Below, piece after piece: positions 6,643 to 8,018 of a stretch of 8,018 nt of DNA; position 1 is the stretch's first letter; every line of letters starts with the position of its first letter. Position numbers and translations under genes: made by a program. The notes below the pieces were generated by a model. It did no database searches. It was not told the origin of the DNA and saw only the letters and a list, made by a program, of their open reading frames with translations. Source of the DNA: Spartobacteria bacterium. GTDB lineage: Bacteria; Verrucomicrobiota; Verrucomicrobiia; Chthoniobacterales; Chthoniobacteraceae. The stretch covers positions 1 through 8,018 of the forward strand of contig JANXWU010000132.1 in the NCBI GenBank assembly GCA_025350985.1. The letters run 5' to 3'.

Positions 6643-7956
6643 ATGTCAGGACCGATTGAAATCCTCATCGCCGAAGACAGCCCGACCCAGGCGCTTTTGT
6701 TGCAGAATGTCCTGGCGAAGGGCGGCTACGTCGTCACTGCCACGGCGATGAATGGGAGGCTGGCGCTGGAGGCGATGAAAAAGCACAAACCGGCACTGCT
6801 CATCACCGACATCCAGATGCCGGAGATGGACGGATACGAATTGTGCGAACGCGTGAAGGACGACCCGCAGTTTGCGGACGTGCCAGTGATCTTGCTGACC
6901 TCGCTCTCCTCGCCGCAGGACATCGTGCGCGGGCTGGAGTGCGGCGCGGACAATTTTGTCGTGAAGCCGTACGAGGCGAAATTTTTGCACTCACGCATCG
7001 AGTTCACGCTGGCCAATCAGGAGCTTCGCAAAAAAGCGCGGTCGGGTTTTGAGCTGCCGGTTTTTTTTGCCGGACAGAGGTACGTCATCAAATCCGATCG
7101 CGTGCAGATTCTCAATCTGCTCCTCTCGACTTACGAGACGGCAGTGGAGCAGAACGCGGCGTTGCGCAAGGCGCACGAGGAATTGAAAGCGGCGCAGGCG
7201 CAGTTGATCGAGGCGGAGAAAATGCAGTCGGTGGGCCGTCTCGCGGCCGGCGTCGCGCACGAGGTGAAAAACCCGCTGGCAATCATGGAGATGGGAATTG
7301 GATTTCTCTCCTCCCAGACGGGCGCGGCGGGTGGCGATACAGGCGTGATTCTCGGCGAGATGGAGGAGGCGGTGCGCCGGGCGAGTGCGGTCATCGGCGA
7401 GTTGATGCAGCTTGCAGCGCCGAAAGGCTCGGGTGCGAGTGCGGTGGATCTCAATTCGCTGGTCGTCGCAGCACTGGTATTTCTAGACGTGCCCGAAACG
7501 AAAATTCGCGTGGTCCGGGAACTCGGCAGCGATTTGCCACCCTGCCAGATGGACGCGGACAAGATGTTGCAGGCGTTCATGAACATTCTCGCGAACGCCC
7601 ACGACGCAATGTCCGATGGCGGCACGCTGACCGTCCGGACCTATGCCAAAACGCTGGGCAAAGACGAGGTGACCTATGACGCGGGCGGGCGTTCGGGCGT
7701 CCGTTTTCGTGCGGGCGAAAACGTGGTCGTCGCGGAAGTGGACGACACGGGCGGCGGCATCGCCGGGGAAAATCTCGGGAAAATCTTCGAGCCTTTTTTT
7801 ACCACAAAGCCGACCGGCAAAGGGATGGGGCTCGGTCTCACGGTGGCGCGTAAAGTCATCGAACTGCACGGGGGCCAAATCGAAATTCGCAACCGGCCTG
7901 AAGGCGGCGTGCGTGCGCAAATCTTGTTCAAATGTCGCGGCGGCGCGGTGGCTTGA
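6643..7956 (+). CDS. Receiver-histidine kinase fusion, soluble, no classical sensor domain
   Basis: The product has 437 residues. The frame is open far back into mutS, but the ATG at 6643 starts a complete receiver domain (EILIAEDSP). The receiver has acidic Glu11-Asp12, phospho-acceptor Asp56 in TDIQMPEMDG, Thr86 and Lys108. Next comes a conserved linker, FFAGQRY through LLLSTYETAVEQN (about 141-171), then a coiled coil. The HisKA domain has His206 in AHEVKNPL. The ATPase has the N box (Asn318 in NILANAHDAM), G1 DDTGGG (367-372), the FEPFFTTK F box and GKGMGLGL (392-399). There is no membrane span or PAS/GAF domain, so it acts in the cytoplasm. Phosphorylation of the receiver, or a partner protein, probably gates the kinase. 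The kinase half resembles NtrB-type enzymes. The gene follows mutS by 5 nt with no Shine-Dalgarno sequence and an A8 run across the junction. T8 (7061-7068) and T7 (7794-7800) runs lie inside the gene. Confidence 0.93.
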   Translation: MSGPIEILIAEDSPTQALLLQNVLAKGGYVVTATAMNGRLALEAMKKHKPALLITDIQMPEMDGYELCERVKDDPQFADVPVILLTSLSSPQDIVRGLECGADNFVVKPYEAKFLHSRIEFTLANQELRKKARSGFELPVFFAGQRYVIKSDRVQILNLLLSTYETAVEQNAALRKAHEELKAAQAQLIEAEKMQSVGRLAAGVAHEVKNPLAIMEMGIGFLSSQTGAAGGDTGVILGEMEEAVRRASAVIGELMQLAAPKGSGASAVDLNSLVVAALVFLDVPETKIRVVRELGSDLPPCQMDADKMLQAFMNILANAHDAMSDGGTLTVRTYAKTLGKDEVTYDAGGRSGVRFRAGENVVVAEVDDTGGGIAGENLGKIFEPFFTTKPTGKGMGLGLTVARKVIELHGGQIEIRNRPEGGVRAQILFKCRGGAVA

Positions 7957-8018
7957 ATGACGATGGCACCGCGGGTGCGGCCGGCAAACGCATGACCGAG
8001 GACGAGCCGGAAAATCTC
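7932..8018 (+). CDS. Start of an unidentified downstream gene, 3'-truncated
   Basis: A frame beginning MSRRRGG at 7932 overlaps the kinase end by 25 nt and is still open at the window edge. A second in-frame ATG at 7992 gives MTEDEPENL, 35 nt after the kinase stop. The acidic second start resembles the beginnings of many response regulators, and a regulator would fit the position, but too few residues are visible to name a family. The other ATG at 7957 closes at 7995 and is not a gene. Confidence 0.4.
   Translation, partial: MSRRRGGLNDDGTAGAAGKRMTEDEPENL

Noticed and set aside
7957..7995. Small gene starting at the ATG that overlaps the kinase stop
   Set aside because: It closes after 12 codons with no sign of coding.

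Overview
This GC-rich window carries five or six genes, all on the + strand. The style points to Verrucomicrobiota or a related PVC-group bacterium. Reasons are a secreted sialate O-acetylesterase with a long charged insert, three different palindromic repeats in about 8 kb, and no Shine-Dalgarno-like sequence before any of the four internal starts. This assignment is an inference from gene content and style; no marker gene here settles it.

Layout: (1) 1-735, the 3' part of a Fes-like alpha/beta-hydrolase esterase. (2) 736-867, a spacer with nested GC-rich hairpins. (3) 868-2595, a secreted SGNH-type sialate O-acetylesterase. (4) 2652-3824, a FIST-domain sensory protein. (5) 3828-4087, a 169-nt imperfect palindrome, a pair of 13-bp direct repeats and a candidate mutS promoter with almost no leader. 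(6) 4088-6637, mutS, with a second, different palindrome inserted in frame at 5219-5279. (7) 6643-7956, a soluble receiver-histidine kinase fusion starting 5 nt after mutS. (8) From 7932 or 7992, the start of another reading frame that leaves the window.

How the genes work together: the two esterases at the left are probably part of extracytoplasmic carbohydrate or ester degradation. On the right, mutS (mismatch repair) is tightly coupled to a REC-HK signalling protein and probably co-transcribed with it. A FIST sensor gene lies just upstream, on the far side of the large palindrome. FIST proteins are known partners of histidine kinases, so the FIST and REC-HK products could form one signalling pathway that brackets a DNA-repair gene. 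That link is inference. The best-supported unusual feature is the palindromic repeat domesticated inside the mutS coding sequence, which adds about 20 residues to MutS without breaking the frame.
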